Shown here one piece after another: positions 6,044 through 8,376 of a DNA stretch of 8,376 nucleotides. Made by a program: the position numbers and the translations under genes. The notes beneath the pieces were generated by a model. It was not told the origin of the DNA, did not search any database, and was given only the letters and a program-made list of their open reading frames with translations. Every line of letters starts with the position of its first letter. The stretch's first letter is position 1. Source of the stretch: Fimadaptatus sp963928645 (lineage in GTDB: Bacteria > Bacillota > Clostridia > Christensenellales > Aristaeellaceae); the NCBI GenBank assembly GCA_963928645.1, contig CAWVGT010000293.1:1-8376 (forward strand). Reading direction: 5' to 3'.

Positions 6044-6532
6044 ATGGGCATAGATATAGACATCTGGCGGATGCTGGAGTACGTGATAAACGTAGTTATA
6101 ATTATACTCGTGCTGTCCAAGCTGCTCTACAAGCCCGTCAGCAAGTACCTGAAGGAGCGCCAGGCCAAGATCGACAGCGCGCTCGACGGCGCCGCGGCCA
6201 GCGAAAAGGACGCGGCCGAGCTCAAGCGCCAGTACGAGGAGCTGCTCAGCCAGGCCCGCGCCGAGAGCGCCGAGACGCTGCGCAAGACCAGCGAGCAGGC
6301 CGCGCGCCAGGCCGACGAGATAGTCGAGGCTGCGCGCGAACAGTCGCGCCAGATAATCCAGCAGGCCCACGGCGACGTGGAAAAGCAGATGAAGCTCGCG
6401 CGCGAGCAGTCGCACGATCAGGTCGTCGAGATGGCCGTGCAGATGGCCTCTCAGATACTGGGCCGCGAGGTCTCGCGCGCCGACAACGCCGATATCATAA
6501 AGGCGTACTTTGAAGGGCAGGGCGCAAAGTGA
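6044..6532 (+). CDS. atpF: F-type ATP synthase subunit b
   Basis: This is the 162-residue peripheral stalk subunit. A single N-terminal membrane helix (about 11-29) is followed by LYKPVSKYLKERQAKI, the family's typical membrane exit, and then a long charged, Ala-rich coiled coil (about 35-140). The C-terminus (MASQILGREVSRADNADII) resembles the delta-binding end of b. Its length is standard, so it is not fused to delta as in mycobacteria. A GGTGGTG site lies 5 nt before the ATG. The stop overlaps the GTG start of the next gene as GTGA, so the two are translationally coupled and no room is left for a separate atpH. Confidence 0.95.
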   Translation: MGIDIDIWRMLEYVINVVIIILVLSKLLYKPVSKYLKERQAKIDSALDGAAASEKDAAELKRQYEELLSQARAESAETLRKTSEQAARQADEIVEAAREQSRQIIQQAHGDVEKQMKLAREQSHDQVVEMAVQMASQILGREVSRADNADIIKAYFEGQGAK

Positions 6533-8310
6533 GCAACACATGTATTTTGAGGGTTGCCGCGCCGCTGGACGCCGGACGCCTGGGCGAGATACGCGCGTCG
6601 CTTGAGAAGTATGCCGGCCACGCGCTCGAGCTGCAGGTCATAGTCGACGAGACGATCATCGGCGGCTTTATAGCGATGCTGGACGACCGCGTCATAGACC
6701 GCAGCTACAAGAGCATGCTGGGCGACATGGAGCGCTATGTCAAGCAGAACGACAAGCCGCTGAGCCAGTACGCCGAGAGCCCCAAGCCCGCGGTCGGCGA
6801 GGTCACGCGCTTTGCCGACGGCATAGTCTCGGTGACCGGCCTGACCCGCTGCCGCTATGGCGAGCTGATATACATAGGCAACGCCTCGGCGATAGCGATG
6901 AACATATCCGAGCACCAGGTCGACGCCGTGCTGCTGTCCAGCGACAACACGATCGAGCAGGACGCGATAGTGCACGCCTCGGGCAAGGTGCTGCGCGTGC
7001 CGGTCGGCGACGTGCTGCTGGGCCGCGTGATAGACCCGCTGGGCAAGCCGCTGGACGGCATGAATCCGCCTGCTTATACGCATAAGCGGCCGATAGAGGC
7101 GCCCAGCCCGTCGATACACGATCGGCAGAAGGTGTCCCAGCCGCTCAAGACCGGCATACTCTCGATAGACTCGATGATACCGATAGGCCGGGGCCAGCGC
7201 GAGCTGATAATCGGCGACCGCCAGACCGGCAAGACCACGATAGCGCTGGACACGATACTGAATCAGAAGGATCAGAACGTGCTGTGCGTGTACGTGTCGA
7301 TAGGCCAGAAGGCCTCGACCGTGGCCGACGTGGTGAACACGCTGCGCGAGCACGACGCGCTCAAGTACACTGTGGTCGTGGCGTCCACCGCGGCCGACAG
7401 CGCGCCGATGCAGTACATAGCGCCGTATTCGGGCTGCGCGATAGCCGAGGAGTTCATGTACGCGGGCCGCGACGTGCTGGTGGTGTACGACGACCTGAGC
7501 AAGCACGCGGTCGCGTATCGCGCCATGTCGCTGCTGCTGAGGCGCCCGCCGGGACGCGAGGCGTATCCGGGCGACGTGTTCTACCTGCACTCGCGTTTGC
7601 TTGAGCGCGCGGCCAAGCTCTCCGATGAGCTGGGCGGCGGCTCGATGACCGCGCTGCCGATAATTGAGACGATGGCCGACGACATATCGGCCTATATACC
7701 CACCAACGTGATATCGATAACCGACGGCCAGATATACCTGGAGTCGGAGCTGTTCAACGAGGGCATGCGGCCGGCGGTCAACGTGGGCCTGTCGGTCAGC
7801 CGCGTGGGCGGCAGCGCGCAGACCAAGGCGATGCGCAAGGTCGCGGGCCGATTGAGGCTCGATCTGGCGCAGTACCGCGAGCTGAGCGTGTTCTCGCAGT
7901 TCGCGGGCGAGCTGGAGGAGACCACGCGCGAGTCGCTGAGCCACGGCCAGCGCGTGACCGAGTGCCTAAAGCAGCCCCAGCACAAGAGCCTGGGCGGCGC
8001 GGAGCAGATAATCATACTGCACACCGTGCTGGAAAACATTACCCGCGCGGTGCCGCTCAAGCACCTGGCGCAGTTCAACAGCGAGTTCCTGGCGTTCGTG
8101 CACGACGAGGGCCTGGACGTGCTGGCGGACATAAACCACACCAGCGAGCTGAGCGAGCAGAGCGCCCAGCGCATAGAGGCGCTGGCCACCGAGTTCATGC
8201 AGAAGTTCTTCGACGCGCACAACATACAGCCCGAGCGCGAGGAGCGCGAGCTCAAGCTCGACACCCGCACCCGCACCAACGCCAAACCCGAGGCAGGTAA
8301 TAAGCAATGA
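6529..8310 (+). CDS. atpA: Fused delta C-terminal domain and alpha subunit of F-type ATP synthase
   Basis: This 593-residue protein has two parts. Residues about 5-73 match the C-terminal domain of AtpH (delta/OSCP): LRVAAPLDAGRLGEIRASLE, then EKYAGHALELQVIVDETIIGG and DDRVIDRSYKSMLGDMERY, aligning with the family pattern LEKxTGKKVELxxxVDPSLIGG...DxxIDGSxxxxL. A linker (74-88) leads into alpha at GEVTRFADGIVSVTGL (90-105). Alpha is complete: Walker A GDRQTGKT (229-236), VVYDDLSKHAVAYR (318-331), the LLLRRPPGREAYPGDVFYLH region, and arginine finger R425 in VSRVGG. What is missing is the delta N-terminal six-helix domain (~105 residues) and the short N-terminal helix of alpha that normally binds it. 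The C-terminus carries a charged tail of about 20 extra residues. Start GTG at 6529 overlaps the atpF stop; the stop overlaps the atpG start as ATGA. The fusion reads through in one frame without any stop. Alpha assignment is certain; delta assignment rests on motif matching by eye. Confidence 0.93.
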   Translation: MSNTCILRVAAPLDAGRLGEIRASLEKYAGHALELQVIVDETIIGGFIAMLDDRVIDRSYKSMLGDMERYVKQNDKPLSQYAESPKPAVGEVTRFADGIVSVTGLTRCRYGELIYIGNASAIAMNISEHQVDAVLLSSDNTIEQDAIVHASGKVLRVPVGDVLLGRVIDPLGKPLDGMNPPAYTHKRPIEAPSPSIHDRQKVSQPLKTGILSIDSMIPIGRGQRELIIGDRQTGKTTIALDTILNQKDQNVLCVYVSIGQKASTVADVVNTLREHDALKYTVVVASTAADSAPMQYIAPYSGCAIAEEFMYAGRDVLVVYDDLSKHAVAYRAMSLLLRRPPGREAYPGDVFYLHSRLLERAAKLSDELGGGSMTALPIIETMADDISAYIPTNVISITDGQIYLESELFNEGMRPAVNVGLSVSRVGGSAQTKAMRKVAGRLRLDLAQYRELSVFSQFAGELEETTRESLSHGQRVTECLKQPQHKSLGGAEQIIILHTVLENITRAVPLKHLAQFNSEFLAFVHDEGLDVLADINHTSELSEQSAQRIEALATEFMQKFFDAHNIQPEREERELKLDTRTRTNAKPEAGNKQ

Positions 8311-8376
8311 AGAGCATGGCCGACATAAAGCACTCGATGCGCGCAGTGCAGGATACCAGCAAGATAACCAAGGCGA
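8307..8376 (+). CDS. atpG: F-type ATP synthase subunit gamma, N-terminus only
   Basis: The 23 codons in view read MKSMADIKHSMRAVQDTSKI and then TKA, matching the family start (MASxxDIKxRIxSVKNTxKITKA), which forms the N-terminal helix of the central rotor shaft. The gene runs off the right edge. Its ATG overlaps the alpha stop codon (ATGA, 8307-8310). Following the canonical order, atpD and atpC should lie beyond the window. Confidence 0.93.
   Translation, partial: MKSMADIKHSMRAVQDTSKITKA

Noticed and set aside
6529..6790. A frameshifted remnant of a complete atpH between atpF and atpA
   Set aside because: atpF is full length and overlaps the fused gene by 4 nt, so there is no DNA left that could encode the ~105-residue delta N-terminal domain.

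Overview
The window looks like a chromosomal stretch of a high-G+C member of the Clostridia (Firmicutes). Three things suggest this: a long HflX with the N-terminal extension typical of clostridia, a TSCPD-domain protein of the TIGR03905 type, and an F-type ATP synthase operon in the bacterial order with an AtpI-like gene in front. Codon use is odd for such GC-rich DNA: isoleucine is mostly AUA (34 of 42 Ile codons in the alpha-subunit gene, counted by hand). The exact genus cannot be read from the sequence.

Left part (1-1183): no credible gene. Positions 1-485 are a degenerate tandem array of about 60-bp units, organised as a 181-bp three-unit higher-order repeat and running off the left edge. 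Positions 562-1023 are two diverged copies of a roughly 240-bp element in inverted orientation around a shared centre. The structure is bounded and centred by three copies of a GC-rich hairpin, and each copy carries TTGACAAA inverted ends. Positions 1024-1183 hold nothing recognisable.

Middle part (1184-4288): a two-gene minus-strand operon, hflX followed by a secreted ComEC-like metallo-beta-lactamase-fold protein, translationally coupled through TGATG. The hflX promoter lies in a divergent intergenic region that also holds a 14-bp perfect palindrome. On the plus strand of that region a consensus sigma-70 promoter drives a short TSCPD gene, which ends in a strong intrinsic terminator.

Right part (4659-8376): the ATP synthase operon, with its own promoter, then atpI-like, atpB (a), atpE (c), atpF (b), a fused gene, and the start of atpG (gamma). 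The main discovery candidate is the fused gene at 6529-8310. Its first ~73 residues match the C-terminal domain of the delta subunit (AtpH), and the rest is a complete catalytic-stator alpha subunit (AtpA). No free atpH exists where it normally lies, and the delta N-terminal helical domain is missing. Because alpha is present in three copies per F1, this implies an altered stator, with either three delta-CTD attachment sites or selective use of one.
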